64,000 bases of DNA from Rhizohabitans arisaemae (GTDB taxonomy: Bacteria; Actinomycetota; Actinomycetes; Streptosporangiales; Streptosporangiaceae): NCBI RefSeq assembly GCF_025996515.1, contig NZ_BLRH01000034.1:1116001-1180000 (forward strand), in the 5' to 3' direction. The translations under genes and the position numbers were made by a program. The notes under the pieces are model-generated. The model was not told the origin of the DNA. It worked only from the letters and a program-made list of their open reading frames with translations, and did no database searches. Below, piece after piece: positions 48,738 through 57,077 of the stretch (the first letter of the stretch is position 1; each line of letters opens with the position of its first letter).

Positions 48738-49949
48738 ATGAGTCGGTCCACGCCCGACCTCCCGGGGACACCGGGGACACCGAGCCTGCTTCGCGCCATC
48801 AACGACCGGGCCGCCCTCCGGGTCCTGCTGGAACGGGGACCGCTCACCCGGCCCGAGCTCGCCGGTCTCATCGGGATCTCCAAACCGACCGCCTCCCAGC
48901 TCCTCTCCCGGCTCGCCGATGCCGGGCTCGTCATCCTCGACGGGATCCGGGAGGGCCTCCCCGGGCGCACCGCCGAGGTCTACCGGATCAACCCGTCGGC
49001 CGCCCACGTGGCCGGGCTCGACGTCACCCCCCAGCGGATCGCCGTCACGCTCGCCGACCTCGTCGGCTGCCCCGTCGGGGAGTACCGGCTCCAGACGCCC
49101 GGCCGGTCCGGCGGTGACGTCGTCGAACGGGTCCGGGCCGCGCTGCGGGGGGCGTGCGAGGTCGCCGGGATCGGCCCGGACGCCCTCCGCCGCGTCGTCA
49201 TCGGCATCCAGGGCGCGGTCGACCCCGGCACCGGCCGGCTCGGATACGCGGCCCACATCCCCGGCTGGCACATCCCCCGGCTCGTCGACACCCTCCGCGC
49301 GGGGCTCGGCACCGGCGTCGACGTGGAGAACGACGTGAACCTGGTCGCGCTCGCCGAGCAGGCGCGCGGCACGGCCCACGGACACCGCGACTTCGCGCTC
49401 CTGTGGGTCTCCGACGGTGTGGGCATGGCACTCGTCCTCGGCGGCCGGCTGCACCGCGGCTCGACCGGCGGCGCGGGAGAGATCGGGTACATGCCCGTAC
49501 CCGGCGCACCCGGCGCCCGCGACGCCGGTCGCCACGCCACCCACGGCATGCAGGCCCTGGTCGGCGGGCCGACCGTCCTGAAGGTGATGCGGTCGTACGG
49601 CTACCGCGGCTCGGACCCGGCCGCCGCGGTCCGGACCGCCGTGACCGCGGCCGAGAAGGCCGACCACTCGGCCCACGCGGCGCTGCGCGACCTGGCGGGC
49701 AGGCTCGCCACCGGGCTGGCCCCCGTCACCGCCATCGTCGATCCCGAGATCATCGTCCTCACCGGCGACATCCTGCTCGCCGGCGGCGAAACGCTCCGGG
49801 GGCTGGTGGAGCTGGAGCTCCACGCGCTCACGATCCCCCGCCCCCGGCTGGTGCTGTCCACCGTGGAGGGCAACCCCGTCCTCACCGGTGCCCTCGACCT
49901 CGCCCTCACCACGGTGCGGGACGAGGTGTTCGGTTCCACCGTCTCCTGA
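48738..49949 (+). CDS. ROK-family transcriptional repressor
   Basis: A 403-residue ROK/XylR-type regulator. N-terminal winged helix (residues 18-80: SLLRAINDRAALRVLLERG, LTRPELAGLIGISKPTASQLLSRL), then a sugar-kinase-like domain beginning HVAGLDVTPQRIAVTLADL. The kinase ATP-binding and zinc motifs are only partly kept: GGAGEIGYMPV is present, but the usual Cys-rich zinc loop is replaced by GARDAGRHATHG with no Cys. It probably senses a sugar or sugar phosphate and represses its own operon through the palindrome at 48698-48720. Only 30 bases separate it from the solute-binding protein gene, so regulator, transporter and enzymes are on one transcript. RBS GGAGGGGGC. Confidence 0.9.
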   Translation: MSRSTPDLPGTPGTPSLLRAINDRAALRVLLERGPLTRPELAGLIGISKPTASQLLSRLADAGLVILDGIREGLPGRTAEVYRINPSAAHVAGLDVTPQRIAVTLADLVGCPVGEYRLQTPGRSGGDVVERVRAALRGACEVAGIGPDALRRVVIGIQGAVDPGTGRLGYAAHIPGWHIPRLVDTLRAGLGTGVDVENDVNLVALAEQARGTAHGHRDFALLWVSDGVGMALVLGGRLHRGSTGGAGEIGYMPVPGAPGARDAGRHATHGMQALVGGPTVLKVMRSYGYRGSDPAAAVRTAVTAAEKADHSAHAALRDLAGRLATGLAPVTAIVDPEIIVLTGDILLAGGETLRGLVELELHALTIPRPRLVLSTVEGNPVLTGALDLALTTVRDEVFGSTVS

Positions 49950-49979
49950 CATCCCCCCGAAGCCCTAGGAGGCAACCCC

Positions 49980-51299
49980 GTGCGCCGACGACTATTCACG
50001 GTTCTCCTCGCCGGATCCACCGCCCTCTCCCTCACCGCGTGCACCGCGGGAGCGCCGCCGGCCGGCCCGGAGGCAGGGCCGAAGAAGGAGGAGCCGCAGA
50101 CGATCACGCTGTGGCACGGCTTCAGCGTCGACAGCGAGGTCAAGGCGTTCTCCGACGCTCTCGCCCTCTTTAAGACGAAATATCCGCATATCACGGTGAA
50201 TGCCGTGAAGGGCGTGGACGACGATAGGATCATCCAGGCGATCCGCGGCGGCACCCCTCCGGACGTGGCCGCCTCCTTCACCACCGACAACGTCGGGCAG
50301 TTCTGCAAGACCGGCATCTTCCAGGACCTCAAGCCGTACCTGGAGGCCGCCAAGGTCGACATCGACGTCTTCCCGAAGGTCGTGCAGTCCTACACCGAGT
50401 TCGAGGGCAAGCGGTGCGTGATGCCGCTGCTCGCCGACGCCTACGGGATGTACTACAACAAGGCGCTGATGAAGGGGAAGCAGCCGCCGAAGACGCTCTC
50501 CGAGCTCACCGCCCTCGCCAAGGAACTCACCGTCCGCGAGCCGAACGGGGACATCAAGGTCGCCGGGTTCCTGCCCAGCGGCGACTTCTACGAGAACTCC
50601 GCGAGCCACCTCGGCCCGATGACCGGTGCCAAGTGGTACAACCCGGACGGCACCTCGGCCATCGGCTCCGATCCCGCCTGGAAGGCCCTGCTGACCTGGC
50701 AGAAGGAGCTGGTCGACTGGTACGGGCACGACAAGCTGGAGAAGTTCCGCAAGGGCCTCGGGGACGAGTGGTCGGCGGACAACGCCTTCCACAAGGGCAA
50801 GGTCGTCATGCACGTGGACGGCGAGTGGCGCAACGCGATGCTCGCCAACACGGCCCCCGACCTGGAGTACGGCACCGCGCCGCTCCCGGTCGCCGACGAC
50901 AGGCCCGAGCTGTACGGGGGCGGTTTCGTCTCCGGGACGATCGTCGGCGTGCCCCGGGGTTCCAAGCACCCCCAGGCGGCCTGGGAGCTCATCCGGTTCC
51001 TCACCACCGACACCGAGGCACTGGTGACCCTGTCGAACGGCACCCGCAACATCCCGACCACCCAGGCGGCCCGGCAGTCGCCGAACCTCAAGAAGGACGC
51101 CAACTACCAGACCTTCCTCGACATCTTCGACAACCCCAACATCAGTACCCTCCCCTCCCACATCAACAGCGCCTTCAACCAGGAGACCCTCCAGGAGTTC
51201 ATCACCCGGTACGAGGCCGGCCGGGCGACCGACCTGGCCGGCGGGCTCGCCAAGGTCGACAAGACGATCAACGATCGCCTCAGGCTCTCGGCCGGCTGA
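49980..51299 (+). CDS. Sugar ABC transporter solute-binding lipoprotein
   Basis: A 439-residue extracellular binding protein. A lipoprotein signal (RRRLFTVLLAGSTALSLTAC) places the modified Cys at about residue 21. The mature part is of the family 1 solute-binding type: TITLWHGFSVDSEVKAF, MYYNKALMKGKQPPKTLSEL, KWYNPDGT, KGKVVMHVDGEW, GGGFVSGTIVGVPRGSKHPQAAWELIRFL. It captures an oligosaccharide and delivers it to the two permeases encoded next. It starts with GTG after AGGAGG. The co-encoded GH4 enzyme and kinase suggest a beta-glucoside or amino-sugar ligand; this is inference. Confidence 0.9.
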   Translation: MRRRLFTVLLAGSTALSLTACTAGAPPAGPEAGPKKEEPQTITLWHGFSVDSEVKAFSDALALFKTKYPHITVNAVKGVDDDRIIQAIRGGTPPDVAASFTTDNVGQFCKTGIFQDLKPYLEAAKVDIDVFPKVVQSYTEFEGKRCVMPLLADAYGMYYNKALMKGKQPPKTLSELTALAKELTVREPNGDIKVAGFLPSGDFYENSASHLGPMTGAKWYNPDGTSAIGSDPAWKALLTWQKELVDWYGHDKLEKFRKGLGDEWSADNAFHKGKVVMHVDGEWRNAMLANTAPDLEYGTAPLPVADDRPELYGGGFVSGTIVGVPRGSKHPQAAWELIRFLTTDTEALVTLSNGTRNIPTTQAARQSPNLKKDANYQTFLDIFDNPNISTLPSHINSAFNQETLQEFITRYEAGRATDLAGGLAKVDKTINDRLRLSAG

Positions 51300-51311
51300 G
51301 CGCGACGGCCC

Positions 51312-52256
51312 GTGACCGCCTTCCTGAAGCCGCGTGCGCCGTCACCCCGGTGGCGGCGCCGCGGCACCGTGCTTGCGCTGCTGGCCCCGTGGCTGATCGG
51401 TTTCACGGTCTTCTTCGCCTATCCGATGGCCAGCACCGTCTACTACTCCTTCCACCGGTTCGACCTGTTCACCGCGGAGTTCATCGGGCTCGACAACTAC
51501 TGGTACTTCCTCGGCGACGAACGCGCCCATCTGGCGTTCCGGAACACCCTGTGGCTCGTCGCGGTGCTGGTCCCCGCCCAGATGGTCTTCGGCCTGGGGG
51601 TCGCCCAACTGGTCGTGCGGCTCAAGGCCGGGGCCGGATTCTTCCGTACCGTCTTCTTCCTGCCCAGCCTGGTGCCCACCGTGGCGGGGACCGTCGGCTT
51701 CGTCTTCCTGCTCAACCCCGCGACCGGCCCGGTCAACGGGCTGCTCTCCGCCGCCGGGATCGAAGGGCCCGACTGGTACGGGGATCCCGCCTGGGCCAAG
51801 CCGGGTCTGGTCCTGCTTGCGCTGTGGGGCATCGGAAACCTTATGGTGATCTTCATGGCCGCCCTCCTCGACGTCCCCCGGCACCTGTACGAGGCGGCGG
51901 CGATCGACGGCGCCGGGGCCCTGCGGCAGTTCCGCAGCATCACCCTGCCGACCATCTCCCCGGTCCTGATGTTCTCCGCGGTCACCGGGGTGATCCAGGC
52001 GATGCAGTACTTCACCCAGGCCTGGATCACCTCCCGGGTGGCGGCGGGCGCCACCGACTCGCCGGGGAGCAGCTACACCCCGGGCTACCCCGACGGCTCC
52101 CTGCTCACGTTTCCGCAGTGGCTCTTCCAAACCGCCTTCCGGGACTTCAGCATGGGGTACGCGAGCGTGCTGGCCCTGATCATGTTCGTGATCTCCATGC
52201 TGTTCATCCTCATCCTGCTGCGCCGATTCCGCGCCTTCGGCGACGAGGGGGCCTGA
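51312..52256 (+). CDS. Sugar ABC transporter permease (MalF-type)
   Basis: A 314-residue permease with six transmembrane segments. The opening MTAFLKPR then LLAPWLIGFTVFFAYPMASTVYYSF is typical of MalF/UgpA-like subunits, and the ATPase-docking EAA loop is YEAAAIDGAGALRQFRSITLPTISP. It forms the channel with the next permease. It starts with GTG, 12 bases after the binding-protein gene. No ATPase gene is present in the operon, as in MsiK-dependent actinobacterial importers. Confidence 0.92.
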   Translation: MTAFLKPRAPSPRWRRRGTVLALLAPWLIGFTVFFAYPMASTVYYSFHRFDLFTAEFIGLDNYWYFLGDERAHLAFRNTLWLVAVLVPAQMVFGLGVAQLVVRLKAGAGFFRTVFFLPSLVPTVAGTVGFVFLLNPATGPVNGLLSAAGIEGPDWYGDPAWAKPGLVLLALWGIGNLMVIFMAALLDVPRHLYEAAAIDGAGALRQFRSITLPTISPVLMFSAVTGVIQAMQYFTQAWITSRVAAGATDSPGSSYTPGYPDGSLLTFPQWLFQTAFRDFSMGYASVLALIMFVISMLFILILLRRFRAFGDEGA

Positions 52257-52258
52257 CC

Positions 52259-53155
52259 ATGAGTGCCGACACCGTCCCGGCCGCCGGGTCCGCGCAGGAC
52301 CGCCTTACTCCCCCCAGCCGGCCTCGGCGGATGCCCCGCGCCACGCTGTACTGGATCGCCAAACACGCGCTGGCGATCGCGCTCGCCTTGATGTTCTTGG
52401 GACCGCTCGTGTTCATCGCCCTGACCGCGCTGATGACCGACGCGCAGGCGCTCACCTCGCAGCTGTGGCCGCAGAGCTGGAACTGGGGCAACTTCTCCGA
52501 GATCTTCACCACGACGCCGCTGCTGCGCTGGATCGTCAACACGATGGTCTACTCGCTCTCGGCGACGGCGCTGATGCTGGCCTCCTCCGTCCCGGTCGCC
52601 TACGCGCTCGCCCGGATCCGGTTCCGCGGCCGCAAGACGGCCTTCCTGCTGGTGATCCTGATGATGCTGCTGCCGCCCCAGGTGGTGGCGGTGCCGATCT
52701 ACACCCTGTGGGCGAGCATGGGGCTCACGAACTCCCTGTGGCCGCTGATCATCCCGATGGTCTTCGGGGACGCCTTCTCGATCTTCCTGCTGCGGCAGTT
52801 CATGCTGACCATCCCCCGGGAGTACTCCGACGCGGCCCGCGTGGACGGGTGCGGTGAGTTCACCACCATGCTGCGCGTCATCCTCCCGATGGCCAGGCCC
52901 GCGATCGCCGCGGTCGCGCTCTTCCAGTTCTTCTACTGCTGGAACGACTACTACGGGCCGCTGCTCTACGCCTCCACCAACGCGGACAGCTGGACGCTGT
53001 CGCTGGGGATCGCCTCGTTCAAGGCACTCCACAGCGTCCAGTGGAACCTGACGATGGCGGCGACGATCCTGGTCATGGCACCGGTGATCATCGTGTTCTT
53101 CCTCGCTCAGAAGGTGTTCATCGAAGGAGTCACATTGACAGGAGTCAAAGGATGA
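52259..53155 (+). CDS. Sugar ABC transporter permease (MalG-type)
   Basis: A 298-residue permease with six membrane segments and the EAA loop YSDAARVDGCGEFTTMLRVILPMARP. The opening segment after the hydrophilic N-terminus (IAKHALAIALALMFLGPLVFIALTAL) is typical of MalG/UgpE subunits. The ATG at 52259 begins three bases after the preceding stop. Its 3' end overlaps the GH4 gene (ATGA). Together with the previous subunit it forms the channel for the sugar bound by the lipoprotein. Confidence 0.92.
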   Translation: MSADTVPAAGSAQDRLTPPSRPRRMPRATLYWIAKHALAIALALMFLGPLVFIALTALMTDAQALTSQLWPQSWNWGNFSEIFTTTPLLRWIVNTMVYSLSATALMLASSVPVAYALARIRFRGRKTAFLLVILMMLLPPQVVAVPIYTLWASMGLTNSLWPLIIPMVFGDAFSIFLLRQFMLTIPREYSDAARVDGCGEFTTMLRVILPMARPAIAAVALFQFFYCWNDYYGPLLYASTNADSWTLSLGIASFKALHSVQWNLTMAATILVMAPVIIVFFLAQKVFIEGVTLTGVKG

Positions 53156-54411
53156 AACTCGCCGTAGTCGGGGGCGGTTCCACCTATACACCGGAGCTGA
53201 TCGACGGATTCGCCAGACTCCGCGACGAGCTGCCGCTCTCGGAGATCGCGCTGATCGATCCGGACACCGAACGGCTGGCGCTGGTCGGCGGGGTCTCGGC
53301 CCGGATGCTGGCCCGCGCCGGGCACCCGGCCAGGATCACGACCACGACCGACCTGCGGAAGGGGGTCGCGGGCGCGGGCGCCGTACTGCTCCAGCTCAGG
53401 ATCGGCGGCCAGGCGGCCCGGCACGTCGACGAGACGCTCCCCCTGGCCTGCGGGTGCGTCGGCCAGGAGACCACCGGGGCGGGCGGGCTCGCCAAGGCGC
53501 TGCGGACGGTCCCGGTCGTGATGGACATCGCCGAGACGATCGCCGCGCACGCCCCCGGCGCCTGGATCGTCGACTTCACCAACCCGGTGGGCATCGTCAC
53601 CCGGACCCTGCTCGACGCCGGGCACCGGGCGATCGGGCTGTGCAACGTGGCCATCGGCTTCCAGCGCCGCTTCGCCGCCAACCTGGGGGTCGAGCCCGGC
53701 CGCATCTCCCTGGGCCACGTCGGGCTCAACCACCTCACCTGGGAGCGGTCGGTCCACCTCGACGGGGAGGACGTCCTGCCCGAGCTCATCGCCAAACACG
53801 GGGAGCGGATCGCCGCCGACCTCCGGCTGCCGGTGGACCTGATCCGCCGGCTGGGCGTCGTGCCCTCCTACTATCTGCGCTACTTCTACGACCACGACGC
53901 CGTCGTCGAGGAGCAGCGAACCAAACCCTCGCGCGCCGAAGACGTCAAAGCGGTCGAGGACGAGCTGCTGGCGCTCTACGCCGACCCGGCGACCGACACC
54001 AAGCCGAAGGTCCTGGAGAAGCGCGGCGGGGCGTTCTACTCCGAAGCCGCGGTCGCCCTCGTCGCCTCCCTCACCGGGGACCGCGGCGACGTGCAGGTCG
54101 TCAACGTCCGCAACGGCGACACGCTGCCCTTCCTCCCCCGCGACGCGGTGATCGAGGTCCCCGCGAAGATCACGGCCGCGGGAGCCGTACCCGAGCCCGT
54201 CGCCCCCGTGGAGCCCCTGTACGCGGGTCTCATCGCCCACGTCGCGGCCTACGAGGAGCTCGCCGTCGACGCCGCCCTGCGCGGCGGGGCCGACCGGGTG
54301 GCCACCGCCCTCCTCGCCCACCCCCTCATCGGGCAGACCTCGGTCTCCGACGACCTCACCGACCGGCTCATCGCCGCGAACCGGGCCTACCTCCCCTGGG
54401 CCCCGGCGTGA
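53152..54411 (+). CDS. GH4-family 6-phospho-beta-glucosidase-like enzyme
   Basis: A 419-residue NAD- and Mn-dependent glycosidase of family 4. The Rossmann start is LAVVGGGSTYTPELIDGF, the metal-binding residues are Cys164 (GLCNVAIGF) and His194 (VGLNHLTW), and the conserved IVDFTNPVGIVTRTL and YYLRYFYD are present. These enzymes cleave glycosides by an oxidation-elimination mechanism and most act on 6-phosphorylated sugars. No PTS gene is nearby; the neighbouring BadF-type kinase could supply the phosphate after ABC uptake. It is coupled to the permease and overlaps the kinase gene (GTGA). The exact substrate is unproven. Confidence 0.9.
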   Translation: MKLAVVGGGSTYTPELIDGFARLRDELPLSEIALIDPDTERLALVGGVSARMLARAGHPARITTTTDLRKGVAGAGAVLLQLRIGGQAARHVDETLPLACGCVGQETTGAGGLAKALRTVPVVMDIAETIAAHAPGAWIVDFTNPVGIVTRTLLDAGHRAIGLCNVAIGFQRRFAANLGVEPGRISLGHVGLNHLTWERSVHLDGEDVLPELIAKHGERIAADLRLPVDLIRRLGVVPSYYLRYFYDHDAVVEEQRTKPSRAEDVKAVEDELLALYADPATDTKPKVLEKRGGAFYSEAAVALVASLTGDRGDVQVVNVRNGDTLPFLPRDAVIEVPAKITAAGAVPEPVAPVEPLYAGLIAHVAAYEELAVDAALRGGADRVATALLAHPLIGQTSVSDDLTDRLIAANRAYLPWAPA

Positions 54412-55382
54412 CGCGGCGCACGATCCTGGCCGTCGACGGAGGCAACAGCAAGACCGACGTCCTGCTGCTCACCGAAGACGGCGAGGTCCTCGCCACCGCG
54501 CGAGGCCCGGCCTTCATCCCCCAGTCGGCCGGGGTCGAGGCCGCCATCGACGTGGTCGCGGACGCCGTACGGGAGATCTTCGCCGACAGCCCGGTCCCCC
54601 CTGCGGTGGACCACGTCGCCGCCTACGTGGCCGGCGCCGACCTGCCGAGTGAGGAGGAGGCCCTCCAGGCGGAGCTGATGCGGCGCGGCTTCGCGACGGA
54701 GGCCGAGGTCGGCAACGACACCCTGGCGCTGCTGCGCGCCGGAGCCTCCGCCGACTGGGGGGTGGCGGTGGTCTGCGGGGCCGGCATCAACTGCCTGGGC
54801 CGGGGCCCCGACGGCGCGACGGCCCGATTCCCCGCGCTCGGGCGGATCAGCGGCGACTTCGGGGGCGGGTACGGCATCGGCGAGGAGGCGCTCTGGCAGG
54901 CGGCCCGCGCCGAGGACGGCCGGGGCCCCGCCACGGCCCTGGTGGAGGCGGTGTGCGCCCTGTTCGGCAAGGGCTCGGTCCAGGACGTCTCGATCGCGGT
55001 GCACACCGGGGAGATCCCGGCGGCGCGCCTGCACGAGCTGACGCCGGTGCTCCTGGCCGTGGCCGAGGCCGGCGACCCGGTGGCCCGCTCGGTCCGTGAC
55101 CGGCTCGCCGACGAGGTGACCGTGCTCGGGACGGTGGCGCTGGGGCGCCTCGGCCTGCTCGGCTCCCCCTGCGAGGTCGTACTGGGCGGCGGGGTGCTCG
55201 CCGCGCGGGAGCCCGGGCTGATGAGCGCGATCGAGCAGCGGTACGCCGTACGGGCTCCGCAGGCCAAGCTGGTGGTCGCCGACCTGCCGCCCGTCGTCGG
55301 CGCCGCCCTCCTGGGGCTGGACCGCCTGGACGCGCCGCAGTCGGCCAAGGACCGGCTCCGGGCCGGGTTCACTCCTCGCTGA
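54408..55382 (+). CDS. BadF/BadG-type sugar (N-acetylglucosamine-like) kinase
   Basis: A 324-residue ATPase of the BadF/BadG/BcrA family as found in N-acetylglucosamine kinases. Phosphate 1 motif LAVDGGNSKTDVLLL, phosphate 2 GVAVVCGAGINCLGRG and adenosine motif EVVLGGGVLAAREPG; a GRISGDFGGGYGIGEEAL loop marks the sugar-kinase branch. It probably phosphorylates the imported sugar for cleavage by the GH4 enzyme. Its GTG overlaps the preceding stop. It ends the ROK operon and its last 14 bases overlap the convergent Lrp gene. Confidence 0.88.
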   Translation: MTRRTILAVDGGNSKTDVLLLTEDGEVLATARGPAFIPQSAGVEAAIDVVADAVREIFADSPVPPAVDHVAAYVAGADLPSEEEALQAELMRRGFATEAEVGNDTLALLRAGASADWGVAVVCGAGINCLGRGPDGATARFPALGRISGDFGGGYGIGEEALWQAARAEDGRGPATALVEAVCALFGKGSVQDVSIAVHTGEIPAARLHELTPVLLAVAEAGDPVARSVRDRLADEVTVLGTVALGRLGLLGSPCEVVLGGGVLAAREPGLMSAIEQRYAVRAPQAKLVVADLPPVVGAALLGLDRLDAPQSAKDRLRAGFTPR

Positions 55383-55845
55383 GGTCCGGGGAGCGGTGCT
55401 CGTACGGCGTGCTGAGCACGACCGTGGTCCGGGTGGAGACGCCCGCTGAGGATCGGATCTGCTGCAGCAGTTCCTCCAGCGCCAGCGGCGACTCCACCCG
55501 GACCTTGAGGATGTAGCTCTCCTCCCCGGCCACGCTGTGGCATGCCTCGATCGCCTTCAGATGGGCGAGTCTGACCGGGGCGTCGTCGGGCGCCGCGGGG
55601 TCGATCGGTTTGATCGAGACGAACGCGGTGAGGGACTGCCCGATCTGGTCGTAGTCGACCAGGGCGGTGAACCCGCGGATCACCCCCCGTTTCTCCAGGC
55701 GCCGCACCCGCTGGTGGACCGCGGACACCGACAGTCCGGTCTCCTTGGCCAAATCGGTGAAACTCATCCTGCCGTCTTGAGCGAGCAGGGCCACGATTCG
55801 CCTGTCGATCTCCTCCACGTGAGAACGGTAGCGCCGACTCGTCAC
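55369..55845 (-). CDS. Lrp/AsnC-family transcriptional regulator
   Basis: A 158-residue regulator. N-terminal helix-turn-helix: EEIDRRIVALLAQDGRMSFTDLAKETGLSVSAVHQRVRRLEKRGVI. The C-terminal RAM domain (GFTALVDYDQIGQSLTAFVSI, ESYILKVRVESPLALEELLQQI, TRTTVVLSTPYEHR) binds amino acids and makes octamers. GTG 55845 has AGGGGAG upstream; a shorter option is GTG 55818. It is divergent from the RpiR gene and convergent with the kinase gene, overlapping it by 14 bases. Its target is unknown. Confidence 0.88.
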   Translation of the reverse strand: MTSRRYRSHVEEIDRRIVALLAQDGRMSFTDLAKETGLSVSAVHQRVRRLEKRGVIRGFTALVDYDQIGQSLTAFVSIKPIDPAAPDDAPVRLAHLKAIEACHSVAGEESYILKVRVESPLALEELLQQIRSSAGVSTRTTVVLSTPYEHRSPDLSEE

Positions 55846-55923
55846 GGCGGGGACTCCCCTCCTTCGTTCAGATGACATTTCACACTCAACAAGGTCACAA
55901 CCGTGAAAACTCCTTCCAATCGC

Positions 55924-55993
55924 TTGACAAGGGGGGGTGGTTGGTAAGAAATTTTTCCACGTACTAATAGGAAACTTTATTGAAAGAGGTTCT
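55924..55993 (+). promoter_or_regulatory. AT-rich promoter region of RpiR gene
   Basis: TTGACA at 55924-55929 followed by AAGAAATTTTTCC, then ATAGGAAACTTTATTGAAAG. The last element shares the half-site TAGGAAA with the ROK operator, and GAAATTTTTC and CTTTATTGAAAG are dyad-like, so both ROK and RpiR sites are possible here. Confidence 0.45.
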
Positions 55994-55998
55994 ACCTC

Positions 55999-56931
55999 GT
56001 GACCGAGCACGCCACCACCGCCGGGAGTGGAACCGTGCGTGTCCGGATCCACAGCATGCAGGCGGAACTGACCGGAGCCCTCTCCCGGGTGGCGGAGATC
56101 GTTCTCACCGATCCCCAGACGGTGGCCAGGGCCACCATCGTGGAACTCGCCGAACGTAGTGGCACCTCCCCCGCGACGGTCACGCGCTTCTGCCGGGCAC
56201 TGGGCTTCGCCGGCTACTCCGACCTTCGCCTCTCCATCGCCGCGGAGACCGGCCTGTCCGCCCGGCCCTCCGGGTGGACCGCGGACATCGGCCGGGAGAT
56301 CCAGCCCAACGACCCCCTCGCCCGGGTACTGGAACATCTTGTCGCCGCAGACCAGGTCGCCGTAAGGGAAACCGCGGAACGACTCGATCTCAACCAGATC
56401 GAGCGGACCGCGGAGGCCATCGCCCGAGCGGGCCGGGTCGAGATCTACGGCGTGGGCGGCTCCGGGCTGGTCGGCGCCGAGCTCCAGCGCTGCCTGCACC
56501 GGATCGGGGTCCCGTCCTGGTGGTGGTCCGACACGCACAGCGCGCTGGCCGGCGCGGCCCTGCTGCGCCCCGGCGACGTCGCGATCGGCATCTCCAACAG
56601 CGGGCAGACCAGCGAGACCATCGAGGCGCTCGCCGAGGCCGCATGCCACGACGCGACCACGGTGGCCCTCACCAGCCACCCACGCTCCCCCCTCGCCGAA
56701 CTCGCCGACATCGTCCTGTACACCTCGGCGCACGCCAGCACCTTCCGCGCCGAGGCCCTGTCGGCCAGGCATCCGCAGCTCATCGTGCTCGACCTCGTCT
56801 ACATCGCGGTCGCCCAGCGAACCTACGAACGAGCACACGCCGCGTTCCAGATCACCGCGCGAGCGGTGACCGGGCATCGGGCCCAGGATCACCCGTCCAC
56901 GTTGCGTCGCCGAAGGGGTGGCACTTCGTGA
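55999..56931 (+). CDS. MurR/RpiR-family regulator with SIS domain
   Basis: A 310-residue regulator. Residues 15-90 are the RpiR helix-turn-helix (ALSRVAEIVLTDPQTVARATIVELAERSGTSPATVTRFCRALGFAGYSDLRL), and residues about 130-260 are a SIS phosphosugar-binding domain (IYGVGGSGLVGAELQRCLHRIG, VAIGISNSGQTSETIEALA). It senses an amino-sugar or sugar phosphate in the cytoplasm. It starts with GTG. It lies 146 bases before ngcEFG, so it is the likely regulator of this transporter, and its ligand may be N-acetylglucosamine 6-phosphate or a related product. Confidence 0.9.
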   Translation: MTEHATTAGSGTVRVRIHSMQAELTGALSRVAEIVLTDPQTVARATIVELAERSGTSPATVTRFCRALGFAGYSDLRLSIAAETGLSARPSGWTADIGREIQPNDPLARVLEHLVAADQVAVRETAERLDLNQIERTAEAIARAGRVEIYGVGGSGLVGAELQRCLHRIGVPSWWWSDTHSALAGAALLRPGDVAIGISNSGQTSETIEALAEAACHDATTVALTSHPRSPLAELADIVLYTSAHASTFRAEALSARHPQLIVLDLVYIAVAQRTYERAHAAFQITARAVTGHRAQDHPSTLRRRRGGTS

Positions 56932-56961
56932 AGGAATCCGGCACGATCACCCCCCAAGACC

Positions 56962-57000
56962 GCGAACCGAGATCGGTTCGCAGTCGTCCCGATCGGGACG
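56962..57000. promoter_or_regulatory. Two adjacent palindromes upstream of ngcE
   Basis: GCGAACCGA-GA-TCGGTTCGC (56962-56981) and the perfect 16-base palindrome CGTCCCGATCGGGACG (56985-57000), separated by three bases. They could be operator DNA or RNA hairpins between rpiR and ngcE. They do not match the DasR site. Confidence 0.6.
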
Positions 57001-57077
57001 AGCCCAACCCAACCCTCGAGTCCCGGTGCGGCGGCAGGCCCCGCCGTACCAACTGACCCGAACCCGAGGAGAATCAC

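Noticed and set aside
56932-57077. DasR-type operator before ngcE
   Set aside because: No sequence close to TGGTCTAGACCA is present; the palindromes there have different cores.
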